Assembly: GCF_020740535.1 (NCBI RefSeq)
Contig: NZ_CP082362.1
Span: 4,586,501 to 4,650,500, forward strand
Length of the DNA stretch: 64,000 nucleotides
Origin: Streptomyces profundus
GTDB lineage: Bacteria > Actinomycetota > Actinomycetes > Streptomycetales > Streptomycetaceae
Direction of reading: 5' to 3'
The stretch's first letter is position 1. The number at the start of each line of letters is the position of its first letter. The notes under the pieces were generated by a model. It worked only from the letters and a program-made list of their open reading frames with translations. It did not search any database and had not been told where the DNA came from. Positions 29,873 through 39,068 of the stretch are shown piece after piece. The translations under genes and the position numbers were made by a program.

Positions 29873-30775
29873 TCAGCTCTTGACGGACCCCGACATCAGG
29901 CCGCCGATGAAGTACTTGCCGAGGACGATGTACACCAGCAGGGTCGGCAGGGAGGCGAAGAGCGCTCCCGCCATGGAGACCCCGTAGTTCTGGAGCAGCG
30001 CGCCGTTGGCGAGGTTGTTCAGGGCGAGCGTCACCGGGCCGTTCTGGCTGGAGGAGAAGAACACCGCGAAGAGGAAGTCGTTCCAGGCCGAGGTGAACTG
30101 CCAGATCAGCACGACCACGAAGCTCGGCAGCGACAGCGGCAGGATCACCGAAGCGTAGGTGCGCAGCAGCCCGGCGCCGTCGATCCGTGCGGCCTCGATC
30201 AGCTCGTGCGGGATCGTCTGGTAGTAGTTCCGGAAGATCAGAGTGGTGATGGGGATGCCGAACACCACATGCAGCAGGATCAACGTGGGGATGCCGCTGG
30301 GCAGCGACAGGTCCAGCACCAGCTCGTTCAGCGGGATGATCACGGCCTGGTAGGGGATGAACATCCCGAACAGGATCAGGGTGAACACCAGGTTCGCCCC
30401 GCGGAACGTCCAGCGCGCCAGCACGAAGCCGTTGAGGGAGCCCAGCACCGCGGCGAGGATCGCCGAGGGCACCACCATCTGGAGGGTGCGCCAGATCGAC
30501 GGGGCCAGCGCGTCCCACGCCGTCCGCCAGTTGTCGAGCGTCCAGTTGGACGGCAGGTTCCAGGCGCGCTCGGGCGACGCGTCGCCTGGGCCCTTGAAGC
30601 TCGTCACCAGCAGCACATAGACGGGTATCAGGACGATCAGCAGGAAGAAGAGCAGCGCGGCGTAGCGCAGGGTGCGCGCGAGGCTGAACCCCTTGCCGCG
30701 CCGGCCGCCGTTCGACCGGCCCGGCTGGCCAGCGGTCTCCTTCGGCGGGGCCGCCCGGGTGGAGAGCGTGGCCAT
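29873..30775 (-). CDS. Sugar ABC transporter permease (MalG/MsmG type)
   Basis: This 300-residue protein has six membrane helices and the cytoplasmic EAA loop IEAARIDGAGLLRTYASVILPLSLP that contacts the ATPase. Its ATG at 30775 overlaps the stop of the partner permease by one base (TGATG). It is a CUT1-family oligosaccharide importer subunit. No ATPase gene is present in the operon; in Streptomyces a shared ATPase (MsiK) usually serves such importers, so the same is inferred here. Confidence 0.93.
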   Translation of the reverse strand: MATLSTRAAPPKETAGQPGRSNGGRRGKGFSLARTLRYAALLFFLLIVLIPVYVLLVTSFKGPGDASPERAWNLPSNWTLDNWRTAWDALAPSIWRTLQMVVPSAILAAVLGSLNGFVLARWTFRGANLVFTLILFGMFIPYQAVIIPLNELVLDLSLPSGIPTLILLHVVFGIPITTLIFRNYYQTIPHELIEAARIDGAGLLRTYASVILPLSLPSFVVVLIWQFTSAWNDFLFAVFFSSSQNGPVTLALNNLANGALLQNYGVSMAGALFASLPTLLVYIVLGKYFIGGLMSGSVKS

Positions 30776-31674
30776 CACTTCTCCTTGCGATTCGTGCGGA
30801 TGAGATAGGGCACGACCACCACGGCCACGATGACCAGCAGGATCGACCCGATGGCGGCGGCGTTGGCGTAGTCGAAGCTCGACTTGTAGATGTACATGTC
30901 GATGGCGGGAACCTTGGTCTGGTAGTTCGCCGGCTTCGAGATGGACATGATCAGGTCGAAGGACTTCAGCGACATGTGCCCGATGATGATCAGCGCCGAG
31001 AGCGCGACCGGCGAGAGCTGGGGGAACAGCACATGCCGGTAGAGCTGCCAGGTGGTGGTGCCGTCCATCCGCGCGGCCTCGCGCAACTCCTCGGGGATGC
31101 CGCGGAAGCCCGCCAGGAACAGCGCCATCACATAGCCGGACAGTTGCCAGATCGCCGGTATCGCGATCGCGGTGATGCCGTAGTCGACGTTGTTCCACCA
31201 GTTGTTCTGGAGGAAGTCGAGGCCGACCATCTGGAACAGCCGGTTGAGCCCGGTGGCGCTCTGGTCCTGACCGGAGTTCAGCAGCCACCGCCACACCACA
31301 CCGGAGGCGATGAAGGACACCGCCATCGGGAAGAGGTAGATCGAGCGGAAGATGCTCTCGCCCCTGATCGGCCGCTCCAGCAGCCAGGCCCACACGAAGC
31401 CCATGAGCAGCGTGCCGCCGAGGAAGAGCAGCGTGTAGAGCGCCAGGTTCTTCAAGGAGTGCTGGAACGCCTCGTTGCCGAGGAGGTCGAAGTAGTTCTT
31501 GAACCAGACGTTGCTCGACGGCTCCTGGCCGGTCGTCTGGGCGGCGGTGTGGATGTCGGTCGTCGACGTCCCGAAGTTCACGGCGATGAGCCCGTAGACG
31601 AAGATGCCCACCAGGATCAGCGAAGGAGCCAGCAGCAGCAGCGGCGGCCCGACTCGTTTGACGGATTTGATCAT
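30775..31674 (-). CDS. Sugar ABC transporter permease (MalF/MsmF type)
   Basis: This 299-residue CUT1 permease has six membrane helices, a periplasmic loop after helix 1 and the EAA loop REAARMDGTTTWQLYRHVLFPQLSP. It forms the heterodimeric channel with the following MalG-type subunit, to which it is coupled by a 1-nt overlap. It is separated from the binding-protein gene by 131 bp holding two strong hairpins. Confidence 0.93.
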   Translation of the reverse strand: MIKSVKRVGPPLLLLAPSLILVGIFVYGLIAVNFGTSTTDIHTAAQTTGQEPSSNVWFKNYFDLLGNEAFQHSLKNLALYTLLFLGGTLLMGFVWAWLLERPIRGESIFRSIYLFPMAVSFIASGVVWRWLLNSGQDQSATGLNRLFQMVGLDFLQNNWWNNVDYGITAIAIPAIWQLSGYVMALFLAGFRGIPEELREAARMDGTTTWQLYRHVLFPQLSPVALSALIIIGHMSLKSFDLIMSISKPANYQTKVPAIDMYIYKSSFDYANAAAIGSILLVIVAVVVVPYLIRTNRKEK

Positions 31675-31689
31675 CGATGTCTCCCTGGA

Positions 31690-31735
31690 GCGCCGTGGCG
31701 CGTCGTCGCGGGGGGTCGACGGCGCGCCACGGCGC
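31690..31735 (-). promoter_or_regulatory. Intercistronic hairpin 1 (13-bp perfect stem)
   Basis: GCGCCGTGGCGCG (31690-31702) is perfectly complementary to CGCGCCACGGCGC (31723-31735) with a 20-nt loop. It lies between the permease genes and the binding-protein gene. Such structures commonly protect or attenuate the message so that the binding protein is made in excess. Confidence 0.7.
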
Positions 31736-31748
31736 GGTCCGGAATCCG

Positions 31749-31794
31749 GCCCTGGGCCGGTGTCCGATGTCCGCGTGGGACACCGGCCCAGGGC
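31749..31794 (-). promoter_or_regulatory. Intercistronic hairpin 2 (17-bp perfect stem)
   Basis: GCCCTGGGCCGGTGTCC (31749-31765) pairs perfectly with its complement at 31778-31794 around a 12-nt loop. It begins 12 bp beyond the binding-protein stop, so it could be a partial terminator or a 3' stabiliser of the binding-protein message. Confidence 0.8.
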
Positions 31795-31805
31795 GGAGGC
31801 CCGAC

Positions 31806-33107
31806 TCAGCCGGCGGCGGTCGCCGCGGCGAGTTCCGACTGGAACGTCGAGAGGTTGGAGGCCCCGGACGTGAACTTGCTGGTGGCGTCCGTCACGGCGT
31901 TCAGCGTGGACACCGGGGTGGCGGCGCCGTGGGCCAGCGAGGAGACGATGGTGTCCTGGGCGAACGAGTCGATGGCCGTCTGCTGGTACTCCGAGAAGTC
32001 CGCCGGGTCGGCGTCGGTGCGCGCCGGGATGGAGCCCTTGGCCGCGTTGAACGCGGTCTGGCCCTCAAGCGAGGCGACCGTCTCCAGCCAGGCGTGCGCG
32101 CCGCCCGCGTTCGGGGCGCCGACCGGCAGGGTGAACGAGTCGGCGAGGAAGTCGAAGACGCCCTCGGTGCCCGGGACGGGGACGGCGGTGAAGTCCGTGC
32201 CGAACTCCTTGCCCTGCTCCTCGAAGGCGGCGACCGCCCAGTCGCCCATCACGTTGAAGGCGGCGTTGCCGTCGATCACCAGCTGGGTGGCCTCGGGCCA
32301 GTCCAGGCCGTCCCGGTCGCCGTTGGTGTAGCTCATGGCCTGCTCGAAGTCCTCAAGAGCCGCGGTGACCTCGGCGCCCTCCCAGTCCGTGGTCCCGTCC
32401 CAGAGCCCGTTGTAGGCGTCCGGGCCCAGGTCGGCGAGGAGGATCGTCTCCAGCAGGTGGACCTGCGTCCACGCGGTGGCGACGGAGAGCGGGGTCACGC
32501 CCGCCTCCTGGAGCGCGTCCAGGTCGGCGAACCAGTCGTCGAGCGAGTCGTAGGCGGCGTTCGGGTCGAGACCGTTCTCCTCCAGCACGCTCGGGTTGGT
32601 CCAGAGCACGTTCGCCCGGTGGATGTTGGAGGGGATGGAGTAGATGTTCCCCTCGTGGGTGAGCCGCTCCACCAGGTCGGCGGGGAAGGCCTCACGCAGG
32701 TCGAACTCGTCGTAGAGGTCGGAGACGTCCTCCAGCTGGCCCGCGTTGATGTAGTCCAGCAGCTCCATGCCGGCGTGCGCCTGGAAGGTGTCCGGCGGGT
32801 CGTTGGCCTGGAGGCGGGACTGGAGCAGGTCCTTGGCCGCCGAGCCGGCACCGCCGGCCACGGCCCCGTTCACGAACTCCGTGTCCGGGTGCTGCTCGTC
32901 GAAGGCGGCGACCAGGGCGTCGAGGCCCGCCTTCTCCGAACCGGCCGCCCACCAGGTGAAGACCTCGACCTCGGCGGACGAGTCGCCGCCGCCGGAGCCG
33001 CCCGACCCGCCGCCGTTGTCGTTGGAGCTGCCGCTGCACGCCGTGAGTGTCAGGGCGGTGATGGCGGCGCCCGCCACCAGCACGCTGGTTCTGCGATTGA
33101 CCCGCAT
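31806..33107 (-). CDS. Sugar ABC transporter substrate-binding lipoprotein
   Basis: This 433-residue CUT1-type extracellular binding protein has a signal peptide with lipobox LTAC (Cys24) and a Ser/Gly/Asn-rich spacer. The mature domain shows VEVFTWWAAGSEKAGLDALVAAFDEQHPDTEF, LQSRLQANDPPDTFQAH and AAFNVMGDWAVAAFEEQG, typical of family-1 solute-binding proteins. A GGAAAA ribosome site precedes the ATG. It is the first gene of the operon, divergent from the ROK regulator. The sugar is unknown; the neighbouring xylose-type system suggests plant-derived saccharides. Confidence 0.93.
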   Translation of the reverse strand: MRVNRRTSVLVAGAAITALTLTACSGSSNDNGGGSGGSGGGDSSAEVEVFTWWAAGSEKAGLDALVAAFDEQHPDTEFVNGAVAGGAGSAAKDLLQSRLQANDPPDTFQAHAGMELLDYINAGQLEDVSDLYDEFDLREAFPADLVERLTHEGNIYSIPSNIHRANVLWTNPSVLEENGLDPNAAYDSLDDWFADLDALQEAGVTPLSVATAWTQVHLLETILLADLGPDAYNGLWDGTTDWEGAEVTAALEDFEQAMSYTNGDRDGLDWPEATQLVIDGNAAFNVMGDWAVAAFEEQGKEFGTDFTAVPVPGTEGVFDFLADSFTLPVGAPNAGGAHAWLETVASLEGQTAFNAAKGSIPARTDADPADFSEYQQTAIDSFAQDTIVSSLAHGAATPVSTLNAVTDATSKFTSGASNLSTFQSELAAATAAG

Positions 33108-33241
33108 GAGTTTTCCTTACGCCTTCGTTGCCGTATCGGGGGATCGGCGCGCATGGGGATGAGTCGCCGAACCGAGCGCCGCCCGCGCCCTCGTGCTGTC
33201 GGCGCCCGCGTCGTCCGGCGCTCATCAAAGAACTCCCCGAG

Positions 33242-33253
33242 CTTGAAGTCAAG
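33242..33253. promoter_or_regulatory. Candidate ROK operator in divergent spacer
   Basis: CTTGAAGTCAAG is an inverted repeat (5-bp arms, 2-bp centre) in the 280-bp spacer between the sugar-binding lipoprotein gene and the ROK regulator. The A/T-rich neighbourhood differs from the rest of the window. Binding by the ROK protein is inferred. Confidence 0.4.
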
Positions 33254-33387
33254 AAGTAAATCCAAAGAAGCTCTCATCGCGAGGTTGCAGTCGGATTACG
33301 TATCCAAGCTCGCCCGGCGTCGCCGTCCTCCAGGGACTCCTCGCGAGGGGATCCCCAAGTGGCACGTCAGCCGCTATCCTTCTCGCT

Positions 33388-34572
33388 GTGCGCGCTGACC
33401 GGGTGACACCTGGCTCGCAGACTTCACTACGTGAGGCCAACCGAGCCCGCATCGTGAGTGCTGTCCAACGCCGGGGATCGCTCACGCAGATCGAGCTGGC
33501 CGGCGTCACAGGGCTGTCCCCGGCGACCGTCTCCAACATCGTCAAGGAGCTGACGGCCGGCGGCGTCCTGCACACCTCCCCCTCCACCCGCAGCGGCCGG
33601 CGCGCCCTCCAGGTCACCCTGGCGCGCAACCTCGGCCTGGTCGCCGGAGTCCACTTCGGCACCCGTTCCCTGCGGGTCGCGCTCGCCGACGCCTCGATGC
33701 GGGTCCTCGGCGACCAGTCGATGCCGCTCGCGCCCGACCACCGGGCGGACGCCGGGCTGCGCCGCGCCGCGCTGCTGATCATGGAGATGGTCGAGTCCCT
33801 GGACGCCAGCCCCGACGAACTGCTCGCCGTGGGCATCTGCCTCCCCGCCCCGGTCGACCGGCGCACCGGGCGGATCACCGCGCTCGGCATGCTGCGCGGC
33901 TGGGACGGCGCCTCGGTGCCCGAGATCATCGCCGAGGAGCTGGCCGTCCCCGTCGGCATCGACAACGACGCCAACCTCGGCGCGCTCGCCGAGACCCGCT
34001 TCGGCGCCGCCGTCGGCCGCGACTCCGTCGCCTACCTCCGGGTCTCGCACCGCGTCGGCGGCGGGCTCATCCTCGGCGGCCAACTCGTCCACGGCCGCGC
34101 GGGCGGCGCCGGCGAGATAGGGCATGTGACGATCGACGAGAGCGGCCCCATCTGCCGCTGCGGCAATCGGGGTTGCCTGGAGACCTTCGTCGGCGCGCCC
34201 GCCCTCCTGGAGATGCTGACCGCCAGCCACGGCCACCTCACCCTGCGCGATGTGATCGCCCGCGCCAAGGAAGGCGACCCGGGCTGCCGCCGGGTCCTCT
34301 CCGACACCGGGCAACACCTCGGCGTCGCCGCCGCCAACCTGTGCAACCTCGTCGACCCGGAGATCGTCGTCGTCGGCGGCCAGCTCTCCGGGGCCGGCGA
34401 GATCCTGCTCGGCCCGATGCGGACCGTCGTCGAACAGCGCACCATGGCCAGCACGGCGGGCCGCGTCGAGGTCGTCGCCGCCGAGCTCGGCGCGGCGGCC
34501 GAGGTGCGCGGCGCCCTCGCCATCGCCCTCGACACGGCCGGCGTCGCCAGCGCGCCGCGGGCGGGCGGATGA
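33388..34572 (+). CDS. ROK-family transcriptional regulator (XylR-like)
   Basis: This 394-residue protein has an N-terminal winged helix-turn-helix (about residues 22-70, SLTQIELAGVTGLSPATVSNIVKELTAGG) and a C-terminal ROK sugar-kinase-like domain with the zinc motif CRCGNRGCLE near residue 255 and phosphate-binding GGGLILGG. The kinase DNDAN motif (GIDNDANLGALAE) is present. The GTG at 33388 starts a Ser/Arg-rich leader before the HTH. Its stop overlaps xylF as ATGA, so the regulator is co-transcribed with the transporter it probably controls. Confidence 0.93.
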   Translation: MRADRVTPGSQTSLREANRARIVSAVQRRGSLTQIELAGVTGLSPATVSNIVKELTAGGVLHTSPSTRSGRRALQVTLARNLGLVAGVHFGTRSLRVALADASMRVLGDQSMPLAPDHRADAGLRRAALLIMEMVESLDASPDELLAVGICLPAPVDRRTGRITALGMLRGWDGASVPEIIAEELAVPVGIDNDANLGALAETRFGAAVGRDSVAYLRVSHRVGGGLILGGQLVHGRAGGAGEIGHVTIDESGPICRCGNRGCLETFVGAPALLEMLTASHGHLTLRDVIARAKEGDPGCRRVLSDTGQHLGVAAANLCNLVDPEIVVVGGQLSGAGEILLGPMRTVVEQRTMASTAGRVEVVAAELGAAAEVRGALAIALDTAGVASAPRAGG

Positions 34573-35711
34573 GCGGGCGCCCCGCCGACCCGTATGCGCG
34601 CCTCAGCTCACATCGCACCGCGCTGGTCGCGGCCGTCTGCGCCCTGGTGCTGACGCTGACCGCCGCCGTGCTGGTGTCCGCGGCCACGCGCGAGGAGCCG
34701 CCCGAGGGCGCCATCGCGCTGCTGCTCCCCGAGGTGAAGACGGCCCGCTACGAGACCACCGACCGGCCCGCGTTCCTCGGCGTCGTCGAACAGCGCTGCC
34801 CCGCCTGCGCCGTCTACTACGCCAACGCCGACCAGGACGCCGCCACCCAGCAGCAGCAGGCCGAGTCGATGCTCGCGCGCGGCGCCGACGTCCTGGTGCT
34901 CGACGCCGTGGACACGGTGGCGGCCGTCAGCATCGTCCAGGAGGCGAAGCGCCACGGGGTGCCGGTGATCGCCTACGATCGCTTCATCGCCGACGCCGAT
35001 GTGGACTACTACGTCTCCTTCGACAGCGAGCTGATCGGCTACCTCCAGGGCACCGCCCTGGTCAGCGCGGTCAGGGAGCGCGGACCACGCGCGGACGGGC
35101 GCCCGCCGGGGGTCCTGCTGGTCCACGGCTCGCCGACCGACCCCAACGCGGCGCGGCTCGCCGCCGGAGTCCACCGGGCGCTCGACGGAGAGGACATCGA
35201 GGTGCTCGCCGAGTACGACACCCCCGACTGGAGCCCCGACATGGCCACCGACTGGGTCGAGAGCCGGCTGACCGAGTTCGCCGACCGCGTCGACGGCGTC
35301 TACGCCGCCAACGACGGCACGGCGGGGGGCGCGATCGCCGCCATGAAGGCCGCCGGATTCGACCCCGTGCCGCCCGTCACCGGGCAGGACGGCGAGCTGG
35401 CCGCGGCCCAGCGCATCATCTCGGGCGACCAGCACATGACCGTCTACAAGGCCACGACCGAGCAGGCCCGCACCGCCGCCGAGCTGGCCGTACGCGTCCT
35501 GCGCGGCGAGACGCCCCGCACCACGGCCGTGATCGACGGAGTCCCGAGCCTGCTGCTCGCCCCCCGCGCGGTCGGCGCCGACGACGTGGAACGCGTCCTG
35601 ATCGTCGGCGGCGTGCACACCACAGAGGAGATCTGCACCCGCCACTACGCCGCTGACTGCGCCCGGCTCGGGCTCGGCACGGACCGGGAGACGCGGGAAG
35701 AGACGACATGA
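34569..35711 (+). CDS. xylF: D-xylose-type ABC transporter substrate-binding protein
   Basis: This 380-residue periplasmic-type binding protein has an N-terminal hydrophobic signal or anchor (residues 20-40) without a lipobox cysteine. The xylose-binding signature is clear: QQQQAESMLARGADVLVLDAVD and IAYDRFIADADVDYYVSFDSE, then VYAANDGTAGGAIAAMKAAG and TVYKATTEQARTAAELAV. It captures xylose or a similar pentose for XylGH. The ATG overlaps the ROK stop and its own stop overlaps xylG. Without a lipobox, retention at the membrane would depend on an uncleaved anchor. Confidence 0.88.
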   Translation: MSGRPADPYARLSSHRTALVAAVCALVLTLTAAVLVSAATREEPPEGAIALLLPEVKTARYETTDRPAFLGVVEQRCPACAVYYANADQDAATQQQQAESMLARGADVLVLDAVDTVAAVSIVQEAKRHGVPVIAYDRFIADADVDYYVSFDSELIGYLQGTALVSAVRERGPRADGRPPGVLLVHGSPTDPNAARLAAGVHRALDGEDIEVLAEYDTPDWSPDMATDWVESRLTEFADRVDGVYAANDGTAGGAIAAMKAAGFDPVPPVTGQDGELAAAQRIISGDQHMTVYKATTEQARTAAELAVRVLRGETPRTTAVIDGVPSLLLAPRAVGADDVERVLIVGGVHTTEEICTRHYAADCARLGLGTDRETREETT

Positions 35712-36481
35712 ACACGCCCGCTTCCTCCCGTCCGGCGCCCGTGCTGTCCCTGCGCGACGTCTCCAGGAACTTCGGCGGCGTCCGCGCCCTGGTCGGCATC
35801 GACCTCGACATCCACCCGCGCGAGGTGCTGGGCGTCGTCGGCGACAACGCCGCCGGCAAGTCGACGCTCGCCGGCGTGATCGCCGGGGTCTACCGTCCCG
35901 ACGCCGGGCGGCTGCTGCTCGACGGCGAGGAGGTGGTGTTCAACTCGCCGGCGGACGCCAGGAACCACGGCATCGCCGCCGTCTTCCAGAACCTGGCGCT
36001 CTGTGACAACCTCGACGTCGTCGAGAACCTCTTCCTCGGACACGAGCCCACGCGCGGCGGGTTCCTCGACGAGGTCGCCATGGAGCGCGAGGCCTGGGAG
36101 CTGCTGGGGCAGCTGGCCACCAGCGTGCCATCGGTGCGGGTGCCCGTGCGGACCCTCTCCGGCGGGCAGCGGCAGGTCGTCGCCGTGGCGCGCGCCCTGC
36201 TCGGCTCGCCCCGGGTCGTCGTCCTCGACGAGCCGACCGCCGCGCTCGGCATCCGCCAGACCGCCGAGGTCCTCAACCTGGTGGAGCGGCTGCGCGAACG
36301 CGGCCTCGCCGTCGTCCTCATCAGCCACCAGGCCGTCGACCTCCAGGCCGTCGCCGACCGGTTCGTCGTGCTGCGCCTGGGCAAGGTCGGCGGCGAACTG
36401 GACGCGGCGAGCGCCGGATACGAGGACCTCCTCGCCGCGATGACCGGGGTCAGCCGCCCCAGTGGCAGGAGACCGCGATGA
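35708..36481 (+). CDS. xylG: D-xylose-type ABC transporter ATP-binding protein
   Basis: This 257-residue protein has a single ABC domain, half of the two-domain XylG/RbsA of enterobacteria, as is common in actinomycete relatives. Walker A is GDNAAGKST, signature LSGGQRQ, Walker B VVVLDEPTAALG and H-loop ISHQ. Overlaps of 4 nt with xylF and xylH support one translationally coupled operon. Confidence 0.92.
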   Translation: MNTPASSRPAPVLSLRDVSRNFGGVRALVGIDLDIHPREVLGVVGDNAAGKSTLAGVIAGVYRPDAGRLLLDGEEVVFNSPADARNHGIAAVFQNLALCDNLDVVENLFLGHEPTRGGFLDEVAMEREAWELLGQLATSVPSVRVPVRTLSGGQRQVVAVARALLGSPRVVVLDEPTAALGIRQTAEVLNLVERLRERGLAVVLISHQAVDLQAVADRFVVLRLGKVGGELDAASAGYEDLLAAMTGVSRPSGRRPR

Positions 36482-37737
36482 CCCACGGCCCCGCCTCACC
36501 CGTGCGGGAACGCGCCGCCGGGAGCGGCGAGGCCCTGCCGGGACTGCTGCGCATCCTCCCCGACCGGGATCTGGGCGCGGTGCCGGCGCTGGTGGTCCTC
36601 TTCCTGATCTGGGTCGTCTTCGGCATCGTCAACCCGGCGTTCCTCTCCGCCGAGAACCTCGTCAACCTGACCCTCCAGAGCGCCCCCACCGGCATGATCG
36701 CGCTCGGCGTGGTCATCGTCCTGCTGGTCGGGCAGATCGACCTCTCGGTCGGCTCGGTCAGCGGCCTCGCCGCCGCCGTCGTCGGCGTCACCACGGGCCT
36801 GCACGACTGGCCCGTCGGCGTCGGCATCCTGCTCGCGCTGGCCGTCGGCGTCCTGGTCGGCCTCGGCTACGGATTCTGCGCCACCAGGCTCGGGCTGCCC
36901 AGCCTGGTGCTGACGCTCGCCGGGCTGCTGGTCCTCGCCGGGGTGCAGCTGCGGGTGCTCGGCCCTCAGGGATCGATCAACCTGCCCTTCGAGTCACGGC
37001 TCGTGTGGTTCGCCCAGCAGGGCTTTCTGCCGCCGCTCGTGGCCTGGGCGCTGGTCGTCCTCACGGTCGCGGCGGTCGCCGCCAGCCAGTGGGTGCGGCG
37101 CTCCCGGCGGGTGCGCGCCGGCCTGCCGAGCATCAGCCTGGCCCAGTTCGCCGGGCGCACCGCCGCTCTCGCCGCGCTGCTCTCCGCCACCGTCGCCTAT
37201 CTCGGCACGGCACGCGGCATCGGCTATCCGGTGGTCCTGTTCGTCTCGCTCGTCGCGCTGGTCGATGTGGCGCTGCGCAGGACCAGGTGGGGGCGTTCGG
37301 TGCGCGCGGTGGGCGGCGACCGACGATCCGCCCTGCTGGCGGGCGTCGCGGTCCGCCGCACCACGGTGTCCTGCTTCATCGCCTGTTCGACGCTGGCCGC
37401 GCTCGGCGGCGTCCTCGCGGCGGGGCGGCTCGCCGCCGCGAACCAGGGCACGGGCGGCGCGGAGACGTACCTCACCGCCATCGCCGCCGCCGTGATCGGC
37501 GGCACCAGCCTCTTCGGCGGCCGGGGCAGCGCCTGGTCGGCGCTGGTCGGCGTCCTCGTCATCACGTCGATCTCCAGCGGCCTCACGCTGCTCGACCTGG
37601 ACACCGCCTCGCGCTACATCGTGACGGGCCTCGTCCTCGCCCTGGCCCTCGCCGCCGACACCCACCTCCGCGCCGGCCCCGACCGCCCCGACCTCGCCTC
37701 CGGCATCCGAGGCCGCGGCGGTCGCCCCTGGTGGTGA
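36478..37737 (+). CDS. xylH: D-xylose-type ABC transporter permease
   Basis: This 419-residue BPD_transp_2 family permease has about ten membrane helices. Family stretches include GQIDLSVGSVSGLAAAVVGV and YLTAIAAAVIGGTSLFGGRGSAWSALVGVL. An Arg-rich cytoplasmic loop sits at about residues 200-215. It is the last gene of the rok-xylFGH operon. The 211 bp after it, before the convergent SGNH gene, contain weak inverted repeats but no gene. Confidence 0.93.
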   Translation: MTHGPASPVRERAAGSGEALPGLLRILPDRDLGAVPALVVLFLIWVVFGIVNPAFLSAENLVNLTLQSAPTGMIALGVVIVLLVGQIDLSVGSVSGLAAAVVGVTTGLHDWPVGVGILLALAVGVLVGLGYGFCATRLGLPSLVLTLAGLLVLAGVQLRVLGPQGSINLPFESRLVWFAQQGFLPPLVAWALVVLTVAAVAASQWVRRSRRVRAGLPSISLAQFAGRTAALAALLSATVAYLGTARGIGYPVVLFVSLVALVDVALRRTRWGRSVRAVGGDRRSALLAGVAVRRTTVSCFIACSTLAALGGVLAAGRLAAANQGTGGAETYLTAIAAAVIGGTSLFGGRGSAWSALVGVLVITSISSGLTLLDLDTASRYIVTGLVLALALAADTHLRAGPDRPDLASGIRGRGGRPWW

Positions 37738-37948
37738 CGGGCGGTCGTTCCTCGGGCGGGGCACCCGCGCGGTGGCGCGCCCTCGTGGCCCCGAGGCGGA
37801 GAGCCGGTGACGGCGTGGGCCGTGGGAAAGCCGGCGTCTCCTCTGGGCGCGTCCGGTGCGCCGGAGGCCGTCGGCCGTTCGGGATCGGGAATATCCGAGG
37901 GGCGCCGGCGCGAATTGTTGGAACTCCCTTAGCCGGCCGGCGGATTCG

Positions 37949-38664
37949 TCACCCGGGCAGCTTGGCCGCGACCGATCCGGCCCATCGGCGGTAGCCGGAG
38001 CCCGAGGGGTGGAAGCCGTCCCGGGAGAAGAAGTCCGAACCGATCGGCAGCAGTTCCTCGGAATCGATCCACCGCGCCCCTGGCCGCTCACCACAGATCC
38101 GCCGGGACACCTCGTCCAGGGCCCGCGCCCGCTCGTCCAGATAGCGCCCCAACGTCCTCGGCAGCGAGGGGAACGCCCGGAACGGCGGGATGCCCGGCAC
38201 GATCACCTGGCCGGCGCGCCCGGCCAACTCGTCGACGACGGCCGCCAGATCCTCGCTCCACTCCCGGGGGAGCGGCGGGAGAGCACGTCGTTCACCCCGG
38301 CCAGCAGCACCACCGTGTCGAACCTCCCTTCGAGCTGGGGCAGCAGCCGGTGTCTGACGCGCCGCGCCGTCGCTCCGTGCAGGCCGACGACCTCCCAGGC
38401 GACGGGGCGTTTGGTGCGTGCCGCCAACTCCCGCGCCAGGCAACCGGGGAACCCGTCGGCATGGGAGTCGACCCCGCAGCCGGCCGCCGTCGACTCGCCC
38501 AGCACCCCGAGCCGCAGCGCGTCACCCGAGGCCGGGCCCGAGGCCGCGTCGCCGCCCGCGGGAACCCTGCCCGCGAGCGGCCCGGCCGCCGGGGGCAGGA
38601 CCTCGGTGGCGGACCGCACACGCAGGCCCTGCACGGCGACGACCGGCAACAACAGCGGATTCAC
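37949..38664 (-). pseudogene. SGNH/GDSL hydrolase gene interrupted by a frameshift
   Basis: Two overlapping frames together encode one SGNH hydrolase of about 238 residues. The first (38664 to about 38270) carries block I LGVLGESTAAG with the nucleophile Ser and block III LLAGVNDVL. The second (to 37949) begins PREWSEDLAAVVDEL and carries block V DFFSRDGFHPSGSGY with the catalytic Asp and His. Joining requires one extra base in the five-C run at 38266-38270 (coding strand TCCCCCGGG). All catalytic blocks are intact, so it is either a very recent mutation, phase variation in a homopolymer, or a sequencing error. The likely start is the GTG at 38664. Confidence 0.8.
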
Positions 38665-39068
38665 GCGACACCCATCTCGTCGGGGGCTCCTCCGGGCTCC
38701 CTCCGACCGGTCAGTCGGGTGCCCGATACCTCGCGAGCATGGCACGGGCGCCGAGATCCCCTCAAGGCGGTCCCGGGCGGCGCCGAAGCCGGTCCCCGGC
38801 CGGAGTGCGGGGGAGCGCCGGGCGAATCCGGCCGTGGATCGTCCCGGCCCGAACGGGCAGCCAACGGGCCCTCGCTGCCCGAATGTCGAGGTCGCGCGCC
38901 CGAACTTGCGTGGACTGACGGGGCTCCAGAGAATTCAGAGGTTCTCTTGAGCTCAGTTCAGTCCCGACTCTTCTATAAATGAACTTCCGCAACTCAACGG
39001 AAACTTCGGCGGGTTCGACGCGACATAGCCTCAGAAGCCCCTTCCAGTGCGCCGTTGGAGCAGCAGCG
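38665..39068. other. Divergent intergenic region, 404 bp, no gene
   Basis: This region lies between the SGNH gene and the sigma factor gene. Near the sigma gene it is unusually A/T-rich. AGAGAA (38928-38933) and TTCTCT (38942-38947) form an inverted repeat, TTGAGC starts at 38947 and a TATAAA lies at 38974-38979; the latter two are too far apart (21 bp) for a standard promoter. An in-frame ATG at 38979 could extend the sigma factor by 30 residues but lacks a ribosome site. Confidence 0.45.

Noticed and set aside
38941..38990. A -35/-10 promoter (TTGAGC ... TATAAA) for the sigma factor gene
   Set aside because: The 21-bp spacing is too long for a standard sigma-70-type promoter, so I report the motifs only within the intergenic entry.
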